In this document: piece after piece, positions 9,254-17,372 of the stretch | Layout: each line of letters begins with the position of its first letter | Position numbering within the stretch: position 1 is the first letter of the stretch | From: JAJPKK01 sp963800215 | GTDB lineage: Bacteria > Pseudomonadota > Alphaproteobacteria > Rhizobiales > Xanthobacteraceae | Assembly: GCA_963800215.1 (NCBI GenBank) | Contig: CAWCZY010000006.1 | Location: forward strand, 62,001-126,000 | DNA: 64,000 nt | Reading direction: 5' to 3' | Position numbers and translations under genes: made by a program | The notes under the pieces: generated by a model | The model's database searches: none | What the model saw: only the letters and a program-made list of their open reading frames with translations | What the model was told of the DNA's origin: nothing

Positions 9254-10078
9254 ATGAGTACGATCACGACCAAAGACGGTGTTGAGATCTTCTACAAGGA
9301 CTGGGGCAAAGGTCAGCCCATCGTGTTCAGCCATGGCTGGCCGCTGTCGGCCGATGACTGGGACGCGCAGATGCTGTTCTTCCTCAATCACGGCTATCGC
9401 GTCATCGCCCATGACCGCCGCGGCCACGGCCGATCCGCCCAGACCGGCGACGGCCATGACATGGATCACTATGCCGACGACCTTGCGGCCTTGACGGCGC
9501 ATCTCGATCTGAAGAACGCGATTCATGTGGGCCATTCCACCGGCGGCGGCGAGGTGGCGCACTATCTGGGCCGGCACGGCGAGAGCCGCGTGGCGAAGGC
9601 GGCCCTGATCAGCGCGGTGCCGCCGCTGATGGTGAAGACAGCGGCCAATCCGGGCGGCCTTCCCAAAGAAGTATTCGACGGATTTCAGGCGCAGCTCGCG
9701 GCCAATCGCTCGCAATTCTATCGCGAACTTCCGGAAGGGCCCTTCTACGGCTACAACCGGCCGGGTGCAAAAGCCTCGGAGGCCGTCATCGCGAACTGGT
9801 GGCGCCAGGGTATGATGGGCGGCGCCAAGGCGCATTACGATGGCATCGTCGCCTTCTCACAGACCGACTTCACCGACGACCTCGAGAAGATCACCGTGCC
9901 GGTGCTGGTGATGCACAGCGAAGACGATCAGATCGTTCCCTACGCCGATGCTGGACCATTGTCGGCAAAGTTGCTGAAGAACGGGATGCTGAAGACCTAC
10001 AAGGATTTCCCGCACGGCATGCCCACCACGCAAGCGGCCACGATCAACGCCGACCTGCTGGCCTTCCTGAAGGCGTAA
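9254..10078 (+). CDS. Alpha/beta hydrolase, cofactor-free (non-heme) chloroperoxidase type
   Basis: Protein of 274 residues matching bacterial perhydrolases, or 'non-heme chloroperoxidases'. It begins with TKDGVEIFYKDWGKGQPI and has oxyanion motif SHGWP (26-30) and HDRRGHGRS (53-61). The nucleophile elbow is GHSTGGG with Ser95, the acid lies in HSEDDQIVPY, and the histidine in FPHGMPTT. These enzymes are esterases or lipases in vivo that can also form peracids; the physiological substrate is unknown. It is transcribed away from the 8160-8963 hydrolase, with 290 bp between the two starts. No signal peptide. Family assignment is strong, biological role open. Confidence 0.92.
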   Translation: MSTITTKDGVEIFYKDWGKGQPIVFSHGWPLSADDWDAQMLFFLNHGYRVIAHDRRGHGRSAQTGDGHDMDHYADDLAALTAHLDLKNAIHVGHSTGGGEVAHYLGRHGESRVAKAALISAVPPLMVKTAANPGGLPKEVFDGFQAQLAANRSQFYRELPEGPFYGYNRPGAKASEAVIANWWRQGMMGGAKAHYDGIVAFSQTDFTDDLEKITVPVLVMHSEDDQIVPYADAGPLSAKLLKNGMLKTYKDFPHGMPTTQAATINADLLAFLKA

Positions 10079-10323
10079 CGCTTTGAGAGCTATCCTTTCG
10101 AATTGAATCGGGTCGCCCTGAAAGGCTCCCGCACATGAGGGGCGGTTCGTTTTCAGGACGCGACCCCAGCCAGACGGGTACGCAGTCGGGCTGGGGCCGG
10201 TGCGTGGATCGCTGGGGCTGGGGGGCACGATGGTCGACCCACACGATAGCCAACTCGCTTCGGAGCAACGTGTTCCGCCCTATTTTTATGTGGCGCGCGA
10301 CATCCCCCGCATTTTTGAGCCCA

Positions 10324-12681
10324 TCACCGGCCGCTTTTGCGCAAAATCGCGCGCATCCGCGGCGGCGTCACCGGGAGCTGCGTCACCGCGCCGGGGATAC
10401 CGATGGCGTCGTCGATCGCGCTGGCGATGACTGCGCCGACGGCGTTGATGCCGGCTTCGCCGCCGCCCTTGAGGCCGAGCGGGTTGCGCGGGCTCGGCGC
10501 GTCCTCGGTGATCAGCGTCTCGATGGGCGGTACGTCCGACAACGTCGGCATCAGGTAATCGGCGAAGGTGACGGCGAGCGGGTCGCCGTTCTCGGCGTAG
10601 GTGAACTCTTCGAAGAGAGCGCCGCCGAGGCCCTGGACGGCGCCGCCGGCGAGCTGGCCTTCCAGCATCATAGGATTGACGGCGCGGCCGACATCATAAG
10701 CGATCATCAGGCGCTCGACGGTGACGCGGCCGGTGCCGGCATCGATGCGCACCACCGCGAAATGGGCGCCGAACGGAAACACCGTGTGCTCGGTGGTGAA
10801 CCAGGCCTGCGCCGTGAGCCCGGGATTGCGGCCCGCCAAGAGGTCCGAGGCCGGGCCGACGCGGCGCGCGAGGTCGCCGAGCGCGATCGAGGGGCCAGGG
10901 GGCAGGGGACTGCCGGACTTGCCGCGCTTTCTCACCACGCCGTCGATGATGTCGAGCTCCGCGGCCGGCGTCTGTAAAAGCTCCGCCGCATAGGAGAGCA
11001 CGAGGCCGCGCAGCTTGACGGCGGTCGCGTGGACCGCGTTGCCGGTCAGCACGGTCGCACGCGCGGCGTGGGCGCCGATGCCGTGGGCGATGCGGTCGGT
11101 CTGGCCGTGCACCACCCGCACGCCGCGGTAATCGACGCCGAGCGCCTCCGCGCAGATCTGCGCCATTACGGTCTCGAAGCCCTGGCCGACCGAAGCGCCG
11201 CCGGTGATGACCTCGACCGCCCCGCTGGTGTCGACGGAAATCTGCGCGCCGTCGCGCGGCCCGCGGCCGGCTTCCTCCAGGAAGAACGCGACCCCGGTGC
11301 CGGCGAGTTCGCCCGCCGCGCGCCGCGCCTTTGCGCCGGCTTCGACCTCGGCCCAGCGGAAATGCGCCAGCGCCTTGTCGAAGAAGCCGGGGAAGTCGCC
11401 GGAATCGAGCGGCAGCTCTTCGGCACCCGCCTCGTCGAAGGAGATGGTGTAGGGCATCTCGGCGGCGGGGATCAGATTGCGCCGGCGCAGCGCGACGCGG
11501 TCGATGCCGAGCCGCGCTGCGATCGCGTCCATCACGCGCTCGCGCACGAAGCTGCCTTCGAACCGGCCCGGCGCGCGATAGGTCGCGGCCGGGGTCTTGT
11601 TGGTCAGGCGGAAATGGCCGGCGGCGCGGTAGGCGCCCACCTTGTAGGCGCCGGTGAGCATGCTCATGGTCCGCCCCACAACGCTCGCGCCATGGGTGCG
11701 TACATAGGCGCCCTGGTCGTGGAAGAATTCGTCGTCGATGCCGAGCATGCGCCCGTCGCGGTCCACCGCCGCGCGGACCTTGTGGCGCTGCTGGCGCGAA
11801 TGGTTCGTTGCGATCAGGTTCTCGCGGCGGTCCTCGATCCATTTGACCGGACGGCCGAAGCGCTTGGCCGCCACCAGTACCAGCACGTCTTCCGGGTAGA
11901 GCTCGCCGCGCACGCCGAAGCCGCCGCCGGTGTGGCCTTCATGCAGGTGAATTTGCGCCGGCGTGAGCCCGAGCATGCGCACCAGCGTGTCCTTGTTGCG
12001 GTGCGGCACCTTGGCGGCGCCGTGCAGCTCCAGCACGTCATGGGCGCCGTCGTAGAAGCCGATGGCGCCGCGCGTCTCCAGCGGAACCCCGGAATGGCGG
12101 CCGATCGTAAGGTCGAGCTCGATCACCGCATGGGCCGCGGCGAACGCGGCATCGATGTCGCCGAAGCTGTGGCGCACGGTCAGCGGCGCGGTGCTGCGGC
12201 CGTCGTCGAATTCGCCGGGCGGATCGCTGGCGGAGACCAGCACCGGCAGCGGCTCGATCTCGACCTCGACGAGATCGGCGGCGTCCTCGGCGACATAGGG
12301 GTCGTTCGCGAACACCGCCGCCACGGGGTCGCCGACATAGCGCACCCGGCCCCGCGCCAGCACCGGCTGGCGATACGGCTTGATCTCCTCCGCCGCGCGC
12401 GAGGCATCGCGGAAATCGATTGCCGGGACGTCCGGGATATCGGCGCTGGTCCATACCGCCGCCACTCCCGGCAGCCGCAGCGCCGCCGCCGCATCGATCC
12501 GCACGATCCTGCCATGGGCGACGGCGGCCCGCACCATTCGCATGTGGAGCTGATGGGTGAAGGCGACATCGCCGGCGAACAGGCCGTGCCCTCGGACGAG
12601 GGGCGGGTCCTCGATGCGCGGCACCGGATGGCCCAGCACGCGGCGCTCGTCCGACCGCGGCGGGACGGGATAGGAGTTCAC
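10324..12681 (-). CDS. Molybdenum hydroxylase large subunit (xanthine dehydrogenase / aldehyde oxidase family)
   Basis: 785-residue molybdopterin-binding subunit that would hydroxylate an aldehyde or N-heterocycle with water as oxygen donor. The N-terminal region VRGHGLFAGDV is the usual a/b-hammerhead start. Mo-cofactor segments include GGGFGVRGELYPED, TYRAPGRFEGSFVRERV (not the CoxL AYxCSFR loop, so not a form I CO dehydrogenase) and, near the C-terminus, KGGGEAGINAVGA with the expected catalytic Glu. Translation starts at a GTG (12681) that overlaps the TGA of the Fe-S subunit gene (GTGA), indicating coupling. No ATG occurs before residue about 45. No FAD-binding medium subunit is present, which resembles two-subunit enzymes such as isoquinoline 1-oxidoreductase. 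Confidence 0.92.
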   Translation of the reverse strand: MNSYPVPPRSDERRVLGHPVPRIEDPPLVRGHGLFAGDVAFTHQLHMRMVRAAVAHGRIVRIDAAAALRLPGVAAVWTSADIPDVPAIDFRDASRAAEEIKPYRQPVLARGRVRYVGDPVAAVFANDPYVAEDAADLVEVEIEPLPVLVSASDPPGEFDDGRSTAPLTVRHSFGDIDAAFAAAHAVIELDLTIGRHSGVPLETRGAIGFYDGAHDVLELHGAAKVPHRNKDTLVRMLGLTPAQIHLHEGHTGGGFGVRGELYPEDVLVLVAAKRFGRPVKWIEDRRENLIATNHSRQQRHKVRAAVDRDGRMLGIDDEFFHDQGAYVRTHGASVVGRTMSMLTGAYKVGAYRAAGHFRLTNKTPAATYRAPGRFEGSFVRERVMDAIAARLGIDRVALRRRNLIPAAEMPYTISFDEAGAEELPLDSGDFPGFFDKALAHFRWAEVEAGAKARRAAGELAGTGVAFFLEEAGRGPRDGAQISVDTSGAVEVITGGASVGQGFETVMAQICAEALGVDYRGVRVVHGQTDRIAHGIGAHAARATVLTGNAVHATAVKLRGLVLSYAAELLQTPAAELDIIDGVVRKRGKSGSPLPPGPSIALGDLARRVGPASDLLAGRNPGLTAQAWFTTEHTVFPFGAHFAVVRIDAGTGRVTVERLMIAYDVGRAVNPMMLEGQLAGGAVQGLGGALFEEFTYAENGDPLAVTFADYLMPTLSDVPPIETLITEDAPSPRNPLGLKGGGEAGINAVGAVIASAIDDAIGIPGAVTQLPVTPPRMRAILRKSGR

Positions 12682-13163
12682 GTCGCCGCCTTGCGCATCT
12701 CCGCGGCGGCGGCACGCACCGCCTTGATGATGTTCTGGTAGCCGGTGCAGCGGCACAGATTGGAGGCGAGCACGTCGAGCATCTCGTCGTCGCTTATATC
12801 GGGTTGGCGCTCCAGCACGTTGACCGCGAGCATCAGGAAGCCCGGCGTGCAGAAGCCGCATTGCAGGCCGTGATGATCGATGAACGCCTGCTGGATCGGA
12901 TGCAGCCGGTCGCCGTCGGCGAGCCCCTCGACGGTGCGGATCTTGCGGCCGTCGGCCTGGACGGCGAACATCAGGCAGGCGCGCACGGCGTCGTCGTCGA
13001 GGATGATGGTGCAGGCGCCGCAGATGCCGTGCTCGCAGCCGATGTGAGTCCCGGTCTGGCCGCAGTCGTCGCGGATGGCATCCACCAGCGTGCGCCGCGG
13101 CTCGACCCGGATCGGATGGTCGCGACCGTTGATGTTGAGCGTGATGTCGAACTTCTCGATCAT
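12678..13163 (-). CDS. [2Fe-2S] subunit of molybdenum hydroxylase
   Basis: 161-residue electron-transfer subunit with two [2Fe-2S] domains. The N-terminal plant-ferredoxin-like domain has CEHGICGACTIILDDDAVRAC (positions about 44-64, 4 Cys). The C-terminal helical domain has CGFCTPGF and LCRCTGYQNI, the standard pair of CxxC/CxC motifs. It passes electrons from the Mo site of the downstream subunit to an acceptor outside this locus, since no flavoprotein subunit is encoded nearby. It is preceded by a long palindromic repeat (13195-13334) and lies in the same orientation as the ubiD-like and MetE-like genes, so a single leftward transcription unit is plausible. Confidence 0.95.
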   Translation of the reverse strand: MIEKFDITLNINGRDHPIRVEPRRTLVDAIRDDCGQTGTHIGCEHGICGACTIILDDDAVRACLMFAVQADGRKIRTVEGLADGDRLHPIQQAFIDHHGLQCGFCTPGFLMLAVNVLERQPDISDDEMLDVLASNLCRCTGYQNIIKAVRAAAAEMRKAAT

Positions 13164-13194
13164 GCCGTTTCGTATTCTTTACGCGCAAAAGACC

Positions 13195-13334
13195 CGTCAT
13201 CCTGAGGCGCTCGCGCCTCTTCGCGCGAGCCTCGAAGGATGCGGCCGAGGCTTTGCCGCAAGAGTGCCCGGGGCACGGCCGTGACCGTCGTCCTTCGAGG
13301 CTCGCGCGAAGAGCGCTCGCGCCTCAGGATGACG
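13195..13334. repeat. Long inverted repeat, palindrome family A copy 1
   Basis: Arms at 13195-13239 and 13291-13334 are near-perfect reverse complements over about 44 bases. The outer ends read CGTCATCCTGAGGCGC and the inner ends GCGAGCCTCGAAGGA. A GC-rich spacer of about 50 bp separates them. A second copy lies at 22601-22735. It sits between two same-strand genes and lacks a T-run, so it is a dispersed intergenic palindrome (REP/BIME-like) rather than a simple terminator. Confidence 0.9.
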
Positions 13335-13392
13335 GTCACTGTTTGGAATGTGTCGCTTGGCGCGATTTGATGCGTATTACCCGCCATCCCTC

Positions 13393-14868
13393 TCACGCCC
13401 CCTTGGGCAGGAACGCGGCGAACTTGGCGCGGATGCGGGCGTCGAGCTCCTTGCTGGAGCGCGCCTCGATCGGGAAGGTGTCGCGCCGCGCCCACGGCTT
13501 GCAGGCGTCGATGACGACGCGGGCGTTGCGCGGATCGTCGGGGCCATAGGCCATCGGATCGAGCGAGGTGCTCCAGCAGCCGCGCAAGGTCTCGATGTCC
13601 TCGCGCGGATCGAACCGCGTGCACATCGCCCAGATCACCTGGTTCATGTCGGCGGGATCGATGTCGTCGTCGACCACGACCACCCAGCGGTTGGCATAGG
13701 CGCCGGCATGGCACTGCGAGGCGATGAGGCCGGCCTGCTTGGAATGGCCGCCATACATCTGCTTGATGGCGACGGTGAGCCACAGCCGACTGCCGCCGGC
13801 CTCGTGGGACCACACGCCTTTCACCTCGGGAATCCCCGCCGCTTCGAGCTGGTTCCACACCGCGCCGCAGCGGTAGGTGCCGCGGTAGAAGGTGTCGTCG
13901 TTGGGCGGCATGCCCGGCACCGCGCCGAGCAGCACCGGGTCGTCGCGGTGCCAGAACGTCTCGATGCGGATCGCCGGCTCGCGCTTCTTGCCGCCGGCGT
14001 AATAGCCGGTCCACTCGCCGAGCGGGCCTTCGTCGACGAGATCGTCCGGATGCACGAAACCCTCGAAGGCGATCTCCGCATGGGCCGGGATCGGCAGGCC
14101 GGTCTTGGGCCCGATGATGACCTCGACGGGCTCGCCGAGCAGCCGTCCGGCGGCATCGTACTCGTTCTTGCCGTACGGGATCTCGATGCCCGCCACCATG
14201 AACAGCGCCGGATGCATGCCGCACACCACCGCGACCGGGCACGGCTTTCCGAGCTCATGCCAGCGGCGCATGATCAGGTTGCCGTGCTTGCCCTTCGAAG
14301 TCATGATCGAGGCCGTGGCCTTGTCCTGGGCCTGGATGCGGTAGGCGCCGTAATTGATCCAGCCGGTGTCGGGGTGCTGCATGATCACCATGCACCCGGT
14401 GCCGATGTAGCGGCCGCCGTCGTGCTCGTGCCATTTCGGCGTCGGAATCGCGAGGATGTCGATGTCGCCGCCGGTGGCGACGTTCTCCATCAACGGTCCG
14501 CCCGCGACCGTCACCGGCGGGATGGTCTGCGTGTTCTTCATGTAGGCGCGCCAATAGCGCACGAGATCCATCTCGCTGGTGTCGGCCGGCATGCCCAAAG
14601 TGAGGTTGATCCGCCGCACCGAGGTGAGGATGTTCGCGACCACGCGGCGGCCGCGCGGAAAGCCTGGAATGTCGTCGAACATCACCGCGGGCGCCCCCAT
14701 GGTGCGCTGGTAGATGTCGACGATGCCGCCGATCTCCTCGTCGCGCTCGGCGCCGGTGATGGTCACGAGTTCGCCCGCCTCTTCCATCTGCGCCAGCCAG
14801 ACGCGGAGATCCTGCTTGGGGGCGTTGCGCAAGCGCTGGTCGGCACGTGGCGCGGCGGTGTTCAACAT
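13393..14868 (-). CDS. UbiD family decarboxylase (prFMN-dependent)
   Basis: Protein of 491 residues, the usual UbiD length. UbiD enzymes use prenylated FMN, made by a UbiX partner, to remove or add CO2 on aromatic or alpha,beta-unsaturated acids. Recognisable segments are DLRVWLAQMEEAGELVTI, the cofactor/metal region GRYIGTGCMVIMQHPDTG, GAYRIQAQDKATASIM, and EGPLGEWTGYYAGGKKREP, which holds the conserved glutamate region. No ubiX gene is in the window, so prFMN must come from elsewhere in the genome. The start at 14868 (MLNTAAP) was chosen because residues upstream look non-coding and Arg/Pro-rich. It lies between the Mo-hydroxylase and TctC genes, pointing to a catabolic rather than ubiquinone role. 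Confidence 0.92.
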   Translation of the reverse strand: MLNTAAPRADQRLRNAPKQDLRVWLAQMEEAGELVTITGAERDEEIGGIVDIYQRTMGAPAVMFDDIPGFPRGRRVVANILTSVRRINLTLGMPADTSEMDLVRYWRAYMKNTQTIPPVTVAGGPLMENVATGGDIDILAIPTPKWHEHDGGRYIGTGCMVIMQHPDTGWINYGAYRIQAQDKATASIMTSKGKHGNLIMRRWHELGKPCPVAVVCGMHPALFMVAGIEIPYGKNEYDAAGRLLGEPVEVIIGPKTGLPIPAHAEIAFEGFVHPDDLVDEGPLGEWTGYYAGGKKREPAIRIETFWHRDDPVLLGAVPGMPPNDDTFYRGTYRCGAVWNQLEAAGIPEVKGVWSHEAGGSRLWLTVAIKQMYGGHSKQAGLIASQCHAGAYANRWVVVVDDDIDPADMNQVIWAMCTRFDPREDIETLRGCWSTSLDPMAYGPDDPRNARVVIDACKPWARRDTFPIEARSSKELDARIRAKFAAFLPKGA

Positions 14869-14969
14869 GGGGTTGTTCCAAAAGTGAGAATTTTTTCGAA
14901 TATGGAACGGCGGGTCGACAGCGTCAACGGACCGCGGTGGGTGGCTGCGCGCACCGCAGCCGCCGCTTC

Positions 14970-14994
14970 TCCTCCCCCGCAAGCGGGAGAGGGA
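14970..14994. repeat. Short palindrome, family E
   Basis: A hairpin of the CCTCCCCCGCAAGCGGGAGAGG type lies between the ubiD-like gene and the TctC gene. Very similar short palindromes are at 17221-17246, 34751-34779 and 38306-38327, and longer variants at 30489-30600. Confidence 0.75.
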
Positions 14995-15001
14995 GCGGCC
15001 C

Positions 15002-16021
15002 CTACTTCGCCCCCGGGGCGATGATGGCGCGGACCTCGGCGATGATCTGCGGGGGTGTCGCATAGAGGTCGTCAAGCAGCTTGTCGAGGTCGGCGCCGCC
15101 GACGGGATTGATCTCGAGGCCGCGCGCGGCCGCCTCGGCGATGTATTCCGGGTCGGTCATGGTGGCGTCGAACGCCCGGCGCAGCGCCTGCTTGCGGTCC
15201 TCCGGCACGCCCGGCGGCGCCACCAAAGGCCGGCCCATCGCCTGGCGGCCGAGGATCACATTGACGATCTGGCGCTGCCGCTCGGTGGTGGCGTGCTCGA
15301 CGAGGAGCGGCACGTCGGCGAGTTCCGGGCTGCGCTGGGACGCGAGCTGGACCAGGACGTTGAGCCGGTGCTCGGCGATCCAGTCCGGGCGCTGCAGCTT
15401 GATGCTCGACCACGTCCAGCCGCACCGGCCGTCCACTTCGCCGCGTTCGATGGCGAGCGACATCTCGGCGCTGCCGGGATAGCCGGGGATCAGGCGCAGC
15501 TTGGCGCCGAACACGTTCTTGATCATGGTGGCGAAGATGTCGGGATCGGAACCCGAGCCCTCGCCGGCGACGGTGATGGGGATGGCGAGCATGTCGTCCC
15601 AGGTCTTCACCTTGGAGCCGCTCGAGGTCGCGCAGACGCTGACCTCGTTGGTGCTGCTGCCGATCCAGGTGAACTTGCGGGAGTCGTATTGGGTGTTGCT
15701 GGCCCCGATCAGCGGCTCCATCGCCATGCCGCGGGAGAACACGCCGATGACGGTGCCGTCCTTGGGCGCGGCGTTGTACAGATAATTGGCGGCGCGCAGG
15801 CTGCCGCCCCCCGGCATGTTCTGGACGATGATCGAGGGGTCGCCGGGAATGTGCCTGCCGAGGTGGCGCGCCAGCAGCCGGCCATGCAGGTCGTAGCCGC
15901 CGCCGACGCTGTAGCCGATCACGAGATTGATGGTGCGGCCGCGATAGAAGCTCTCGACGGTCTGGGCCTGCGCAGTGGCGGCGCCGAGAAGGGCGAAAAG
16001 CGCAAGCGCCGGCGTTCGCAT
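15002..16021 (-). CDS. TctC/Bug-like periplasmic solute-binding protein
   Basis: 339 residues starting MRTPALALFALLGAATAQAQ, a classic Sec signal peptide ending in an AQA cleavage site. The mature protein shows the Bug-type opening VESFYRGRTINLVIGY followed by VGGGYDLHGRLLARHL, then VQNMPGGGSLRAANYLYN, APKDGTVIGVF and LVAPPGVPEDRKQALRRAFD. It is much closer to the receptor at 21563-22597 than to those at 7085 and 41547, so the window holds two subfamilies. The CDS overlaps the 3' end of the upstream MetE-like gene by 103 bp. No membrane subunits are nearby. It is probably the uptake receptor for the substrate of the UbiD/Mo-hydroxylase unit. Confidence 0.9.
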   Translation of the reverse strand: MRTPALALFALLGAATAQAQTVESFYRGRTINLVIGYSVGGGYDLHGRLLARHLGRHIPGDPSIIVQNMPGGGSLRAANYLYNAAPKDGTVIGVFSRGMAMEPLIGASNTQYDSRKFTWIGSSTNEVSVCATSSGSKVKTWDDMLAIPITVAGEGSGSDPDIFATMIKNVFGAKLRLIPGYPGSAEMSLAIERGEVDGRCGWTWSSIKLQRPDWIAEHRLNVLVQLASQRSPELADVPLLVEHATTERQRQIVNVILGRQAMGRPLVAPPGVPEDRKQALRRAFDATMTDPEYIAEAAARGLEINPVGGADLDKLLDDLYATPPQIIAEVRAIIAPGAK

Positions 16022-17193
16022 CGGCCTATCTCCACAGCTCCCGAGTTCGCGAGCTTCGCCCCGGCGGCGAGCGCTTCGAGCTTCGCCCACATGATGGTGG
16101 GATGCACCCGGCGGTACATCGGGCTCTGGGCAAAGCCGCAATCGGTGCCGGCGATGATATTATCCCGGCCGACCAGCTGCGCCAGCCGCACGATGCGCTC
16201 GCACACGAGTTCGGGATGCTCGACGATGTTGGTGGCGTGGCTGATCACGCCGGGAACCAGCACCTTGCCGGCGGGCAGCTTCACGCTCTGCCACACCTTC
16301 CATTCGTGCTCGTGGCGCGGATTGGCGCCCTCGATCACATAGGCCCCGGCGCGTACCTGCAGGATGAGATCGACGATGTCGCGCAGCGGCACGTCGGTGG
16401 TGTGGGGACCCGGCCAGCTGCCCCAGCAGACGTGATAGCGCACGCGGTCCTCGGGGATGCCTTCCAGCGCGTGGTTGAGCACCTCGACGTAGCGGCCGAC
16501 CCAGTGCCGGTAGTCGGCAAAGCTCGCCGGCGGCACCATGCGGTCGTAGGTGACGGCGGTGCGGGCGTCATCGAGCTGCACCAGGAAGCCGGCGTCGACG
16601 ATCATGCGGTATTCGGTGCGCATCGCCTCGGCGATCGCCTGCAGGCAGTCGTCGTCGTTGGCGTAGTATTCGTTCTTGCGGTCGGGGATGACGCTGGCCG
16701 GCGCCGCCACCGGCAGGAACGCCTCGGTCACCGCGGTCTTCGCCAGAGCGGCCTCGAGGTTGTCGATGTCGTGCTGCAAGGCCGCCTGTCCGGTGTAGGC
16801 GATGGGGCCGATGCAGGCCGCTTCCGACTGGGTCGCCGGGGCGTCGCGGGCGTCCAGCTCGGCGTAGAATTCGGCGAATCGGTTGCGGTCGGCGCCACGC
16901 GCGAACGGATTGGCCCCCGCTTTCATCGGCCGCCGCTCGAAGCCCGAGAGACGCTCCAGCGCATATTGCGACCAGCTGATGGTTTTGCCGAACTCGCCGT
17001 CGCTGACGACGTCGACGCCGGCCTCGGCCTGCTGGCGCACGATCTCGGCGACCGACGAGGCGAGGCACGCGGCGAATGCCGCTTCGTCCACCGGCCGGCG
17101 TTCTTGCCGGGCGCGCAGAAACGCGATCAGCTCCGGCGGCCGGATCAGGCTGCCGACATGCGTGGTCAGGATGCGTTCGGTGCTGCGTTTCAT
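15919..17193 (-). CDS. Cobalamin-independent methionine synthase-like (MetE C-terminal domain) protein
   Basis: 424-residue single-domain relative of the MetE catalytic barrel. Zn ligands are visible: His-x-Cys in RYHVCWGSWPGP, Glu in AYVIEGANPRHEHEW, and Cys in IAGTDCGFAQSP. The N-terminus ILTTHVGSLIRPPEL matches this family, which includes methyl transfer to thiols and epoxyalkane:CoM-transferase-type chemistry. Stand-alone proteins of this kind in catabolic loci often act as thiol-dependent alkyl transferases rather than in methionine synthesis. The last 34 or so codons (RCERRRLRFS onward) are Arg/Pro-rich and overlap the TctC gene by 103 bp, which suggests the original stop codon was lost. 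The start at 17193 gives MKRSTERILTTHVGS. Confidence 0.85.
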   Translation of the reverse strand: MKRSTERILTTHVGSLIRPPELIAFLRARQERRPVDEAAFAACLASSVAEIVRQQAEAGVDVVSDGEFGKTISWSQYALERLSGFERRPMKAGANPFARGADRNRFAEFYAELDARDAPATQSEAACIGPIAYTGQAALQHDIDNLEAALAKTAVTEAFLPVAAPASVIPDRKNEYYANDDDCLQAIAEAMRTEYRMIVDAGFLVQLDDARTAVTYDRMVPPASFADYRHWVGRYVEVLNHALEGIPEDRVRYHVCWGSWPGPHTTDVPLRDIVDLILQVRAGAYVIEGANPRHEHEWKVWQSVKLPAGKVLVPGVISHATNIVEHPELVCERIVRLAQLVGRDNIIAGTDCGFAQSPMYRRVHPTIMWAKLEALAAGAKLANSGAVEIGRCERRRLRFSPFSAPPLRRPRPSRASIAAAPSIS

Positions 17194-17220
17194 GCGGGAG
17201 TCTGTGCCGGATGGGTGCAC

Positions 17221-17246
17221 CTCTCCCCGGCAGCGGGGCGAGGGAG
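17221..17246. repeat. Short palindrome, family E, between divergent genes
   Basis: CTCTCCCCGGCAGCGGGGCG followed by AGGG forms a small stem-loop in the 179-bp gap between the MetE-like gene (leftward) and the eutA-like gene (rightward). Both promoters should lie in this gap. I could not identify convincing -35/-10 boxes. Confidence 0.55.
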
Positions 17247-17372
17247 CAGAGGCGCCGTGCCGGACGGCATGGCACAGCACCACTATGCGCTCGCCTCGCG
17301 CTTTACAAGCCGCGGGCGTTGGGGGCACTGTGCCCACCGGATCGCAATTGGGCCCGGTTGGGCGGAATTCTC

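Noticed and set aside
10324..12681. Carbon monoxide dehydrogenase large subunit (CoxL)
   Set aside because: The CoxL active-site loop AYxCSFR is absent (TYRAPGRFEGSF here) and there is no CoxM; a general Mo hydroxylase is the better call.
11029..12741. 570-codon open frame antisense to the Mo-hydroxylase large subunit
   Set aside because: Antisense shadow; the sense frame has clear molybdopterin motifs and a coupled Fe-S partner.
13195..13334. Possible CRISPR or attachment site at the long palindrome
   Set aside because: Only one unit with reverse-complement arms, no direct repeats with spacers and no cas genes; it is a dispersed palindrome.
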